This document shows positions 8,886 through 16,095 of a stretch of DNA of 22,997 nt, piece after piece (the first letter of the stretch is position 1; each line of letters starts with the position of its first letter). The notes beneath the pieces were generated by a model, which had not been told where the DNA came from, searched no databases, and saw only the letters and a program-made list of their open reading frames with translations. The position numbers and the translations under genes are program-made. Source of the DNA: Caryophanales bacterium UBA6768 (GTDB lineage Bacteria; Bacillota; Bacilli; Bacillales_D; Amphibacillaceae); assembly GCA_002453315.1 (NCBI GenBank), contig DKGO01000007.1, forward strand, positions 1 to 22,997. Reading direction: 5' to 3'.

Positions 8886-9455
8886 TTAAAACTGATGAGA
8901 AGATTGTTGATCGAAAAACATTGCATTTTTAGAAAAATTACCAAATGTTGGATTTTTCTTTTGTGTCTCCCTAATAACGTTGATTCTTTTTTCTAATGAA
9001 TAACGAAATTGTGCTGTACGATGGATTTGATTCATCATAGACCCATATGAAATGGCTAAATCAATACGTTGTCCATTTCTAAATAAAATTTCTGTAAGAT
9101 TTTTTTCCTTTGGAATAATCATTTCGATATGAGAGTGGGCAATCCAAGAGCATTTAACGTTAATAGGTGAGGCGGTGGGAAAGAAATACATTCCACTAGA
9201 GGGATCTATGACAATTGGGGATTTATGGGTGATACCACTAATGTCGCGAGTTCCGTCTAAACGACCTTTCAAACTACTACCGAAATACTTGCAAGCGTTA
9301 TCAATTACTTTAGTAGGGGGAAAATGCACTACATATTCCCTTGATTCTTCTAAAACGTGTGAGGATTTCGTTCTTCTAGTTTCTGTGTTGTTAGCAAGTA
9401 TCGCCATCGTTTGGGGATTAATTTCATGGTGTGTAATTACATATTCATTTAACAT
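8886..9455 (-). CDS. comK: ComK, competence transcription factor
   Basis: ComK is the DNA-bending activator of the late competence genes for DNA uptake and recombination; it binds paired AT-boxes. The protein (about 189 aa; B. subtilis ComK has 192) carries the family core: YFGSSLKGRLDGT, then ITHKSPIVIDPSSGMYFFPT, CSWIAHSHI and the NGQRIDLAISYGSMMNQIHRTAQFR stretch in two parts. Start: three in-frame ATGs exist. The first (9477-9479) has no ribosome binding site. AAAGGAAG lies just before the second (9465-9467) and 12 bases before the third (9453-9455). I use the third because it begins MLNEYVITHH, like other Bacillaceae ComK, but the second is possible. addB follows on the same strand, about 160 bases from stop to start. 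No terminator is obvious after comK, so read-through into addBA is possible. The gene looks intact, so the strain may be transformable. Confidence 0.93.
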   Translation of the reverse strand: MLNEYVITHHEINPQTMAILANNTETRRTKSSHVLEESREYVVHFPPTKVIDNACKYFGSSLKGRLDGTRDISGITHKSPIVIDPSSGMYFFPTASPINVKCSWIAHSHIEMIIPKEKNLTEILFRNGQRIDLAISYGSMMNQIHRTAQFRYSLEKRINVIRETQKKNPTFGNFSKNAMFFDQQSSHQF

Positions 9456-9484
9456 TATAACTTTCATCTTCCTTTCCATGTTAA

Positions 9485-9501
9485 ATGAAAAATTAGAGGT
9501 T
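9485..9501. repeat. right copy of 17-bp inverted repeat flanking comK
   Basis: ATGAAAAATTAGAGGTT, exact reverse complement of 8807-8823. On the minus strand this lies in the comK 5' untranslated region, about 30 bases upstream of the chosen start. Confidence 0.75.
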
Positions 9502-9547
9502 ACAAATAAATTTAACAGAAAACGGTAAAAAAAGAAACTAAAATGAT

Positions 9548-9585
9548 ATTATATAGGTTACTTTCTTCATCAAAAGTTAAATTTT
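9548..9585 (-). promoter_or_regulatory. comK: candidate comK promoter with possible ComK AT-box
   Basis: Minus-strand TATAAT at 9548-9553 with no good -35. Plus-strand AAAAGTTAAATTTTT (9572-9586) resembles one AAAA-N5-TTTT ComK box with one mismatch, lying where the -35 should be. A second box at a standard spacing was not found, so autoregulation is only suggested. Confidence 0.3.
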
Positions 9586-9839
9586 TAATCGTTCGGATAA
9601 ATTTTGTTGTTGATAAGAAGGCTCGCTTTTTAATGGTGATACGGGAACGCTGGAAACGCCACTGTTTGAATTTCAACACACAAATCTATCAAACCCAGCG
9701 CTCGCTAGGACGTCTTACGTTAGGAAAGGAACAAATAAGCTAATTAAATTTATTATAAAGTTATCCACAACCAACAAATTCTATCGTTTCCAAGACAATC
9801 AAAAAATATTGTGTATAAACATAGGAGCTATCATTCCAC
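9586..9839. other. intergenic region upstream of comK, no gene accepted
   Basis: Between the comK promoter and the lplJ stop. The part 9600-9740 is less AT-rich than its surroundings and contains a 66-codon plus-strand frame (9543-9743) rich in Lys/Arg with no ribosome binding site, which I do not accept as a gene. Two DnaA-box matches follow at 9762-9770 and 9810-9818. No convincing terminator for lplJ is seen. Confidence 0.5.
9762..9818. promoter_or_regulatory. pair of DnaA-box matches
   Basis: TTATCCACA at 9762-9770 on the plus strand is the perfect consensus DnaA box. TTATACACA at 9810-9818 on the minus strand fits TTATNCACA. They are inverted and about 48 bases apart, in the non-coding gap between lplJ and comK. 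Whether DnaA binds is not known. Confidence 0.4.
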
Positions 9840-10835
9840 TTAATAAATTAATTGAATAAATTCTTCCTTTGTAATTTTTCCTAAATAATATGGTATATCG
9901 ATATTTTCTAATGCTTTTTCAATGGACGGACGGTCATGTTTTATCTCTTTCAATGCATTTTCAATATCTGTAACATCACCTAAACCAAAAAAATCCCCAT
10001 AAATTTTGCATTGCTTAATGACGCCATTTTTCACATCCAGTCTTACATCTAACAGTCCTGAAGGGAATTTATGTGATGCTTGTTTATTAAAGGCAGGTGA
10101 TTTCCCATAATTCCAATCCCAGAGTTGATATCGACTTTTTGAAATTTCATGAACTTTTTCCCAATCTTTTTCTGTTAGCTCATATCGTGGAACATCTTTT
10201 ACATCATCAACATTAAAAATGGAACGTAAAATTAAATCCTTAAACTGATCCATCGATATTTTTTCATCAATATATTCAGAAATATTGGCAACTCGACTAC
10301 GAATCGATTTAATGCCTTTTGATTCTATTTTCTCCTTTTTCACATTTAATGCTGCAACAACATGTTCGATTTCTGAATCAAACATTAATGTCCCATGACT
10401 AAACATTCGACCTTTTGTAGAAAATTGTGCATTACCAGATATTTTCCTACCTTCTACAAGCAAGTCATTTCTTCCAATTAATTCGGCTGGTACCCCGATA
10501 GAATTCAGGGCCTTAACAACCGGTTCGGTAAACTTGGCAAAATTATGAAAGCTCTCTCCATCATCTTTCGTGATGAAGCTAAAATTTAAATTCCCTTCAT
10601 CATGGTAAACAGCCCCACCTCCGGAAAGACGGCGAACAACTTTAATATTATTTTCATCAACGTACGCTGTGTTGATCTCTTCGACTGAATTTTGATTTTT
10701 GCCAATAATGATAGAGGGGGAATTAATATAGAACAGCAAGTACGTATCTTCTTCCCCAAAATTTTTTAAAACATATTCTTCTAATGCCAAGTTTATGTAC
10801 GGATCAGTAATTCCTTTATTATCTATAAATTTCAT
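9840..10835 (-). CDS. lplJ: lipoate-protein ligase LplJ
   Basis: Activates free lipoate with ATP and attaches it to lipoyl domains (GcvH and 2-oxoacid dehydrogenase E2) in the cytoplasm; the scavenging route of lipoylation. 331 aa, the same length as B. subtilis LplJ. The N-terminal catalytic domain shows NLALEEYVLKNF, the lipoyl-AMP binding loop VVRRLSGGGAVYHDEGNLNFS (about residues 67-87, in two parts RRLSGGGAVYH and GNLNFS) and GNAQFSTKGRMFSHGTLM with the expected Lys. The smaller C-terminal domain (about 250-331) is present. ATG at 10833-10835 follows TGAGGAGTGA. It lies 79 bases downstream of yhfI, as in B. subtilis, and is probably co-transcribed with it. Confidence 0.94.
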   Translation of the reverse strand: MKFIDNKGITDPYINLALEEYVLKNFGEEDTYLLFYINSPSIIIGKNQNSVEEINTAYVDENNIKVVRRLSGGGAVYHDEGNLNFSFITKDDGESFHNFAKFTEPVVKALNSIGVPAELIGRNDLLVEGRKISGNAQFSTKGRMFSHGTLMFDSEIEHVVAALNVKKEKIESKGIKSIRSRVANISEYIDEKISMDQFKDLILRSIFNVDDVKDVPRYELTEKDWEKVHEISKSRYQLWDWNYGKSPAFNKQASHKFPSGLLDVRLDVKNGVIKQCKIYGDFFGLGDVTDIENALKEIKHDRPSIEKALENIDIPYYLGKITKEEFIQLIY

Positions 10836-10914
10836 TTAAATCACTCCTCACATCATATTGTAAAATATTTTTCCCCATTTGCAAAATTATTTTAAAATAA
10901 ATTCATTTATTGTG

Positions 10915-11643
10915 TTATTTCCACTCGTAACCTTCATATGCCAATGAAATTCCCCCCGTAAATAGTTGGTGCGCTTCCTCAATCAATTGCTCGTGATTTC
11001 CGAAATGTGGTAAGTGTGACAATATTAGCTCTTGTACATTTGCTTCTTGTGCAATTTTAGCCGCCTCTTTACTCGTCATATGTCCAGCCTTTGCCGCCTC
11101 TTGTCCGGCATAAAAGTTACAGTCCGAAACTAAGGCATCTGCATCACGACAAAACGGAATCCACTCTTCCTGAAAAGCACTATCTGCGGTATAAACAAGC
11201 GTCTTTTTTCCATCGGTGATTCTCATTCCAAAACATGGAACAGAATGTGATGTTCGTAAAAATCGAATAAAAAACGGTCCTACATTCAAGGCTTCCATGG
11301 GACGATATTCCTTAGCAACCGTATAATCATGATTTAATTTTTCAAATTCTGCTTCATTTTCCGTATGTCCGTAAATTGGTATTTTTCTATCTGTTTCATT
11401 TAATAATGACTGTACTAATATCGCATGTTGTAATACACCTATATCCGCTATATGATCAGCATGATAGTGGGAAATTATTACGGCATCAATTTCTGATACG
11501 GTTTTATATTTTTGTAAAATAGATAATCCACCACTCCCTATATCTATCAAAAGCATAAATCCATCCTTTTCAAGCACGTAGGTCGATGATGCTTCCCCTT
11601 TAGCTGGATAACCTCCCCAATAACCAATTACTGTTAACTTCAT
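10915..11643 (-). CDS. yhfI: metallo-beta-lactamase-fold hydrolase YhfI
   Basis: 242 aa of RNase Z-like metallo-beta-lactamase fold. The metal site is complete: HYHADHIAD (about residues 59-67), a His in RTSHSVPCFG, Asp in VSDCNFY and a distal His in LSHLPHFG. DIGSGG near residue 35 is the early Asp/Gly motif. No signal peptide, so cytoplasmic. The natural substrate of YhfI is not established to my knowledge; an RNA- or phosphodiester-processing role is only family-based. ATG at 11641-11643 follows a strong AAGGAGGGTGA site. It heads the yhfI-lplJ unit and diverges from yhfH across about 164 bases. Confidence 0.9.
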   Translation of the reverse strand: MKLTVIGYWGGYPAKGEASSTYVLEKDGFMLLIDIGSGGLSILQKYKTVSEIDAVIISHYHADHIADIGVLQHAILVQSLLNETDRKIPIYGHTENEAEFEKLNHDYTVAKEYRPMEALNVGPFFIRFLRTSHSVPCFGMRITDGKKTLVYTADSAFQEEWIPFCRDADALVSDCNFYAGQEAAKAGHMTSKEAAKIAQEANVQELILSHLPHFGNHEQLIEEAHQLFTGGISLAYEGYEWK

Positions 11644-11661
11644 TTTTAATCACCCTCCTTA

Positions 11662-11747
11662 GTGTTATAGTACATTTGTAATTAAATTTATTATTTTCCA
11701 CATTTGTATTAAAACAGTGTTGACATTTTACATGGTGTTATAGTACA
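11662..11747. repeat. 13-bp direct repeat in the yhfI/yhfH divergent promoter region
   Basis: GTGTTATAGTACA occurs at 11662-11674 and again at 11735-11747. The first copy is just upstream of the yhfI ribosome binding site; the second overlaps the yhfH -10 box. It could be a shared operator or chance. Confidence 0.5.
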
Positions 11748-11749
11748 AT
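11720..11749 (+). promoter_or_regulatory. yhfH: sigma-A promoter of yhfH
   Basis: Perfect TTGACA (11720-11725), 18-base spacer, TACAAT (11744-11749). The predicted start lies about 50 bases upstream of the yhfH start codon. Confidence 0.65.
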
Positions 11750-11807
11750 GAATACAATAATTAAATTAACTTAAAATAAGATACATACAACTGAGGGAGG
11801 AATTACT

Positions 11808-11936
11808 TTGTATAACGTTATCGAGTTTTTCAGAAACTTACCAAAAAAACAATGTTCACATTGTGGTGCTGAAATGGTTGAAAAAGCTGATTGTTACGGA
11901 AATCTTTGTGATGAATGTGATCACCCAGCTCGCTAA
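11808..11936 (+). CDS. yhfH: YhfH family small zinc-ribbon protein
   Basis: A 42-aa protein starting at TTG 11808-11810, 7 bases after a strong GAGGGAGG site. Sequence MYNVIEFFRNLPKKQCSHCG then two CxxC pairs (CSHC and CDEC), which would form one zinc-binding ribbon. It matches B. subtilis YhfH in size, in the N-terminal VEFFRNLPPKQC-like stretch and in the position next to yhfI. The function is unknown; a structural zinc site and perhaps nucleic-acid or protein binding are inference. It has its own promoter and a clear terminator at 12074-12104, so it is a stand-alone transcript. It is too short for many gene finders. Confidence 0.88.
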   Translation: MYNVIEFFRNLPKKQCSHCGAEMVEKADCYGNLCDECDHPAR

Positions 11937-12073
11937 AATAATGATTCAATCTATCAAGTTTTGCTACTTACCAGTAAGGTATTGATTCAATCACAGAATC
12001 CGATTTTCACACTGCGGTCTTTTACTACTACACAAACATTGGGCGAAAGTTCTATCTTTATTCATCCTATTTT

Positions 12074-12104
12074 GCACAACTGAAAATAAACCGTTGTGCT
12101 TTTT
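12074..12104 (+). terminator. intrinsic terminator downstream of yhfH
   Basis: GCACAAC (12074-12080) pairs with GTTGTGC (12093-12099) across a 12-base loop, followed by TTTTT. On the minus strand the stem is followed by AAAATAGG, so it acts for the plus strand only. It sits 10 bases before the stop codon of the convergent PBP gene. Confidence 0.75.
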
Positions 12105-12114
12105 CCTTTCCTAA

Positions 12115-14481
12115 TTAAAAGGTAAGCTCAACCACATTGGACTGTTCTCCTTCTAATTCTGTTAAGGGATTATATGGGACCACTGTATATGAGACTTGTT
12201 TAAAAAATGATACTTCATTTAAAGTAAAGGTGCCTATACCCTTCACTTCACCAATCAGCTCGGATTCTCCGTTTTCATGTTTATACACTCGATAAACGAC
12301 TCGCTCATCCTCAGATGGAGTCCAGTTTAATTCGCCTTTTAATAACCTTAAACCACCAAAAGTATATGCCCCCCGCAAATCATCGATAACAGGTAAGTTA
12401 ATTGGGGTTTCCAAAGCCTTTACATCATCTGGCTTCACAAACTTTGCCGACAATGCTGTATGACGATTTATTTCACTTAAAATTTCCTTTGTTAAAATCG
12501 TAGGATTGGAGCTTCCGCCGGTTAAATAATGATGTTCATCAGAATGATCATAACCCATCCACAATGCTGTTACATACTCGGGAGTAAACCCGGCAAACCA
12601 TATATCTTTTGCATGACCTTCGGCATTTGGGTGTTCAGTCGTTCCCGTTTTTCCCGCGAGTTCATGTGGATAATTCCCTGACTGACCAGTTCCATTTTCA
12701 ACAACACTTTTTAACATTTCAGTGATCGTCCAAGCTACTTGGGGTGTAAAAACATTTGACGATTTAGGCTTCGCACTGCCTAATAATTCACCTTTATAAT
12801 TGAAAACCTCCTTAATCGTATGGGCTTCAATTACCTCCCCTCCATGGATAAATGACCGATATCCTTGGGCAATTTGAATCGGTGTTACCCCATCTTTTAA
12901 TCCACCTAATGCAATAGACAACCCCTCATCCTCAATAGGCATCATTAATTTATTTAAATATGACTTAGAATAATCAACTCCTATTTCATTTAACAGCCAA
13001 ACTGATGACGTGTTTTTAGAAAGTCTAAGTGCATCATAAAGAGAAACTTCCCCCATATATTGATCATTATGATTATGAACGACATGACCTTCCCACTCCT
13101 GTTTTTTATCAGGTAAAATTGAATATGGTTCATATTCACCCGTCATTAATGCCGGAGCATAAACAGCTAAAGGTTTGATTGTCGAACCAGGCTGGCGATT
13201 CACATACGTCCGATTTAAATCACCAACACGAAATTGACGACCACCTATTGCTGCTACAATTTGACCTCCTTTTTCGTCCATCATAACAAAAGCACCCTCA
13301 ATATTATCTTTATTTCCCGGAAAATAGCTATCTTCTTGAAAGTATTCATAGGCTATTTTCTGAAAATCGGGTTGTAAAGACGTTACAATTTTATATCGTC
13401 GCTGTCGTAAATCTTCCTGGGATATATTATATTTATTAACCGCTTCTTTAATTGTTAAATCAACATAAGAATGGTAAGCAGTGTTAAGATATCGCTCGGA
13501 GACATTTAATTCTATTTCAGTATCTTGTAATTCATTTGCCTCTTCTATCGATAAAAATTCTTTGTCAACCATTAAATTTAACACAAGATTCCTTCGCTCT
13601 AATGCTTTTTCTACATCATTAATCGGAGAATATGCGTTAGGAGATTTAACTATTCCAGCTAATAACACCCCTTCCTCAATGGATAGTTCATTTATTGATT
13701 TGTCGAAGTATTTATTGGCGGCTGCCTCTACTCCATAATTACCATGTCCAAAATAAATAACGTTTAAATACATTTCTAAAATTTCATCTTTAGTAAATTC
13801 TCTTTCTAAATAAAGAGCAATCATCATTTCTTTAGTTTTACGTAACCATGTTTTTTCATTCGTTAAAAATAAATTTTTTGCTAACTGTTGCGTTATTGTA
13901 CTAGCTCCCTCAGCTTTACTACGTGTGAGTAAGTCTTGGTATATCGCCCGGGCAATTGAACGAAAATCGACACCCGAATGTTCATAAAATCGTCTATCTT
14001 CAACAGCGATAAAAGCCTCTTGTACATGATTAGGTATTTGATCTAAATCAACTGGTAAACGAAACTCATCATATAAATACCAAATCACTTCTCCGTCTCC
14101 TGTCTCAATCGTTGTCGGTGGGGTAATTGTTAACTGCTCTTCATTAACGAGTAATTTACCACCATATAAAATGATAGTATACCCAATTAAACTTAAGACA
14201 AATAAAGCGCCTATTCCAATAATAGTATTTTTAATAGAAAAAAGTTTTGATGAAGATTTCTTTTCAACTTCCTTTTCTTCTTGTTGCTTACTTTCAATTT
14301 CCGTACTGTTTTTATGTTTGTCATCATTCCGCTTCTTATTTTTCCGCTCATATTTAACACGATCAGTACGAGAAATAGGACGGAATTTATTATGGTTGGT
14401 TATTTCTTTATTTTCAGAGGACTTTCGTTTCTTTCTCGCTAGCCTTGACAAGGTCCCTTTTTTCTCGTTTTCGTCCTTCAT
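12115..14481 (-). CDS. pbpF: class A penicillin-binding protein, PBP1A family
   Basis: Bifunctional peptidoglycan synthase: polymerises lipid II and cross-links stem peptides outside the membrane. About 788 aa. N-terminal cytoplasmic tail rich in Lys/Arg/Glu (about 1-80), one membrane anchor (about 85-107), glycosyltransferase family 51 domain with EDRRFYEH, STITQQLAKN and REFTKDEILEMYLN, then a transpeptidase with active-site GSTIKP (SxxK), SKNTSS (SxN) and AGKTGTTEHP (KTG). The C-terminal 90 residues resemble a fibronectin-III-like domain. Start: an upstream ATG exists at 14556, but ATG 14479-14481 has AAGAGGTGA at the right distance and gives MKDENEKKG. The symbol follows the neighbour hmoB, which is next to pbpF in B. 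subtilis; assignment to PbpF rather than another class A paralogue is inference. Divergent from hmoB. Confidence 0.9.
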   Translation of the reverse strand: MKDENEKKGTLSRLARKKRKSSENKEITNHNKFRPISRTDRVKYERKNKKRNDDKHKNSTEIESKQQEEKEVEKKSSSKLFSIKNTIIGIGALFVLSLIGYTIILYGGKLLVNEEQLTITPPTTIETGDGEVIWYLYDEFRLPVDLDQIPNHVQEAFIAVEDRRFYEHSGVDFRSIARAIYQDLLTRSKAEGASTITQQLAKNLFLTNEKTWLRKTKEMMIALYLEREFTKDEILEMYLNVIYFGHGNYGVEAAANKYFDKSINELSIEEGVLLAGIVKSPNAYSPINDVEKALERRNLVLNLMVDKEFLSIEEANELQDTEIELNVSERYLNTAYHSYVDLTIKEAVNKYNISQEDLRQRRYKIVTSLQPDFQKIAYEYFQEDSYFPGNKDNIEGAFVMMDEKGGQIVAAIGGRQFRVGDLNRTYVNRQPGSTIKPLAVYAPALMTGEYEPYSILPDKKQEWEGHVVHNHNDQYMGEVSLYDALRLSKNTSSVWLLNEIGVDYSKSYLNKLMMPIEDEGLSIALGGLKDGVTPIQIAQGYRSFIHGGEVIEAHTIKEVFNYKGELLGSAKPKSSNVFTPQVAWTITEMLKSVVENGTGQSGNYPHELAGKTGTTEHPNAEGHAKDIWFAGFTPEYVTALWMGYDHSDEHHYLTGGSSNPTILTKEILSEINRHTALSAKFVKPDDVKALETPINLPVIDDLRGAYTFGGLRLLKGELNWTPSEDERVVYRVYKHENGESELIGEVKGIGTFTLNEVSFFKQVSYTVVPYNPLTELEGEQSNVVELTF

Positions 14482-14585
14482 GATTTCACCTCTTGAACAT
14501 ACCTTCACTCCATTTCTAAGATTTAATTGAAATGGAAAATCACAGTCATTCGCCAATCACAACTATAAATAAACAACCTCTTCCC

Positions 14586-14591
14586 ATTATA
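14586..14591 (-). promoter_or_regulatory. candidate -10 box of the PBP gene
   Basis: Minus-strand TATAAT in CGTATAATGG, about 105 bases upstream of the chosen start. No good -35 is seen at 16-18 bases. Low confidence. Confidence 0.3.
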
Positions 14592-14723
14592 CGACATTTT
14601 TTTCAATCTAGCATTTCCGTAAAAATTAAAATTTAGTATTGGTATTTTCTTTTCTAATTAGTTTTTATTCGGTAAAATAAGATACAGAATAATTAAAGTG
14701 CACTTCCTAAAGGAGGCGTTAAT

Positions 14724-15224
14724 ATGTACGGATTTATGACGACTGGTACAACACATTTTTTAAAAAAGTTAATCAAGTCCCATCAAACGACTACATTTTA
14801 TTTAATGAAATATGCTGGTACCACATTAGTTTATTATGAACATACAAAGAAAAGGAGTATTTTTGTTTCAGGGAAAACCTTCAAAATAATTAAACAATAT
14901 GGTCAACTTGAACAATCTGGGTTTGTGTCAATGCACCATGTCCCTGTAATGGATGATGTCAAGACGATATTTGAAGAAAAAATGGTAGCGCCATTTCAAC
15001 AGATGGAAACAACAAATGGAGTAACATCAATAAGATTTCTGCAGCCAACAAAAGGAAACACTTATGTTATATTCATTGTATGGAATTCTGAAAAAGCCTT
15101 TCAACAATGGACCCGTGAAAAAATTGACTTTTCATCTATCGTCCGTCAACCCGCCTATTTTGGGGAACGTGCCTTCACCCAAACTTATCGAATGTTAAAG
15201 GAAGATGATGAAGCAATAGAATAA
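14724..15224 (+). CDS. hmoB: HmoB-like haem-degrading monooxygenase
   Basis: 166 aa, the same length as B. subtilis HmoB (YhgC), which opens haem and releases iron. The C-terminal half is an antibiotic-biosynthesis-monooxygenase (ABM) fold, with GVTSIRFLQPTKGNTYVIF and VWNSEKAFQQW typical of the IsdG-like group. The N-terminal half aligns with the HmoB-specific half (FLKKLIKSH, LVYYEHTKK, FKIIKQYGQ). ATG at 14724 lies 6 bases after an AGGAGG site. No signal peptide, so cytoplasmic. It stands divergent from the class A PBP gene, the arrangement known from yhgC/pbpF. Catalytic residues were not checked individually, and haem degradation is inferred from the family. No clear Fur box was noticed upstream. 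Confidence 0.85.
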   Translation: MYGFMTTGTTHFLKKLIKSHQTTTFYLMKYAGTTLVYYEHTKKRSIFVSGKTFKIIKQYGQLEQSGFVSMHHVPVMDDVKTIFEEKMVAPFQQMETTNGVTSIRFLQPTKGNTYVIFIVWNSEKAFQQWTREKIDFSSIVRQPAYFGERAFTQTYRMLKEDDEAIE

Positions 15225-15314
15225 CGATGTAAAAAATTAAAACGGGAGAAAGGGGCTAACTTAAGTTAAAAATTTTGGCCTCTTCACTTTAGAAAAAATA
15301 AGTTACTATAATAC

Positions 15315-15344
15315 AAAAGGAGATGCGTTATAATTTGCACCTCC
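15315..15344 (-). terminator. terminator of the small membrane protein run
   Basis: Minus-strand GGAGGTGC (15337-15344) pairs with GCATCTCC (15319-15326), 8 pairs with one G-U, 10-base loop, then TTTT. It begins 9 bases after the stop of the 52-aa ORF, which supports that ORF being real. Confidence 0.65.
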
Positions 15345-15352
15345 ATTGTGAA

Positions 15353-15511
15353 TTATTTCATTGCCTTGATAATTTCGGGTATGCCAGCAAAAATCAATTT
15401 ACCTATAATCATCGATAAAAAGATATCTATGCCGATTATATCTGTTAAAAAAAGCAACAGCATTGAAAATAAAACAAACACCCAGCAAATAATAAGAAAT
15501 CCAATTTTCAA
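15353..15511 (-). CDS. small membrane protein, 52 aa, unknown function
   Basis: TTG at 15509-15511 lies 8 bases after GGAAGG (15520-15525) and opens a 52-aa frame. It begins MKIGFLIICWVFVLFSMLLL and continues through a second hydrophobic stretch to IPEIIKAMK. Two predicted membrane segments (about 3-23 and 27-43). A GTG at 15518-15520 is an alternative start but overlaps the ribosome binding site. An intrinsic terminator follows at once. The opposite strand has an open frame (15348-15545), but it lacks a ribosome binding site and membrane-like composition. No homologue is recognised. Being last in a run of small membrane proteins, it may work with them. Confidence 0.6.
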   Translation of the reverse strand: MKIGFLIICWVFVLFSMLLLFLTDIIGIDIFLSMIIGKLIFAGIPEIIKAMK

Positions 15512-15561
15512 AGAAGCCACCTTCCATAAATGCTTCTTTTTTTGAATTATTAACTAAATCA

Positions 15562-15852
15562 TCACTCAATTTCTAAACCATACCGCTCCCAGTTTATGAT
15601 GCAAAAAGTAATTTGGATGACGAAAATAATTAATAAAATTAATCCAATTGTCGCTATTGCTATGAATCCAGTAAATAACAAAAGCCCCGATGACATCATC
15701 TGACCTGGTATATATTTTTTAACAAATGAAAACATCCCTATAATAACACCCGCTGCAATGAGGATCCAATAGATCCAAAACGGCACAAAAGTTAAATTAC
15801 CTGTGGCTAAAAAGTTAATTGTGATAAACAACAAAGTGAAAAGAAAAATCAC
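15562..15852 (-). CDS. small membrane protein, about 96 aa, start uncertain
   Basis: A very hydrophobic frame with about three membrane segments. The part NFLATGNLTFVPFWIYWILI is loosely like small 2TM-type proteins (weak, by eye). The first possible start is GTG 15850-15852, but it has no ribosome binding site. The frame stays open upstream to about 15895, encoding a plausible extension (NITNLFNLILS) without any ATG. It overlaps the end of the 29-aa ORF at 15879-15968 in another frame. So either translation is coupled to that ORF or the 5' end is damaged. C-terminus charged (NWERYGLEIE). Function unknown. Confidence 0.55.
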   Translation of the reverse strand: MIFLFTLLFITINFLATGNLTFVPFWIYWILIAAGVIIGMFSFVKKYIPGQMMSSGLLLFTGFIAIATIGLILLIIFVIQITFCIINWERYGLEIE

Positions 15853-15878
15853 ACTTAAAATAAGATTAAAAAGGTTGG

Positions 15879-15968
15879 TTATATTTGGTTGTTTTTAACA
15901 GTTTTAATTATTAACCACGTTGACACACATATAAGGAAAATAGATAAAACTGGTAATATAAGTGGCAC
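15879..15968 (-). CDS. 29-aa single-pass membrane peptide
   Basis: GTG at 15966-15968 lies 7 bases after a perfect GGGAGGG site (15976-15982). It encodes MPLILPVLSIFLICVSTWLI followed by IKTVKNNQI, one membrane helix with a short basic tail. The strong, correctly spaced ribosome binding site is the main evidence. Its stop falls inside the upstream open extension of the next gene, which lacks its own site, so coupled translation is likely. Much shorter than usual gene-calling limits; function unknown. Confidence 0.55.
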   Translation of the reverse strand: MPLILPVLSIFLICVSTWLIIKTVKNNQI

Positions 15969-16095
15969 GCTATTACCCTCCCATTTATGAATTCATCGTA
16001 TTACTTAATTCTGATTTACAAATGGCTCTATCATCAATTCTTTTTCCCAAAAAATAGCGCCTACTTTTTTCGTGTAAGTGCCCGTTTTAATGATG

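Noticed and set aside
9175..9528. Plus-strand 117-codon frame
   Set aside because: Antisense shadow of comK; no start signal.
9543..9743. Plus-strand 66-codon frame upstream of comK
   Set aside because: No ribosome binding site, runs over the comK promoter, Lys/Arg-rich composition typical of chance frames.
15257..15268. 12-base palindrome TAACTTAAGTTA after hmoB
   Set aside because: Short AT-rich palindromes are common here; no promoter or T run makes it an operator or terminator.
15348..15545. Plus-strand 65-codon frame
   Set aside because: No ribosome binding site, composition unlike its neighbours, and it is antisense to the better supported 52-aa membrane protein frame that has a site and terminator.
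15879..15900. Programmed -1 frameshift joining the 29-aa and 96-aa frames
   Set aside because: The sequence at the crossing is T AAA AAC, not a canonical slippery heptamer, and the target frame has a TAA there.
16073..16090. Minus-strand AACGGGCAC after the 133-aa gene as a sixth array repeat
   Set aside because: Only the core resembles R1-R5; no clear stem around it.
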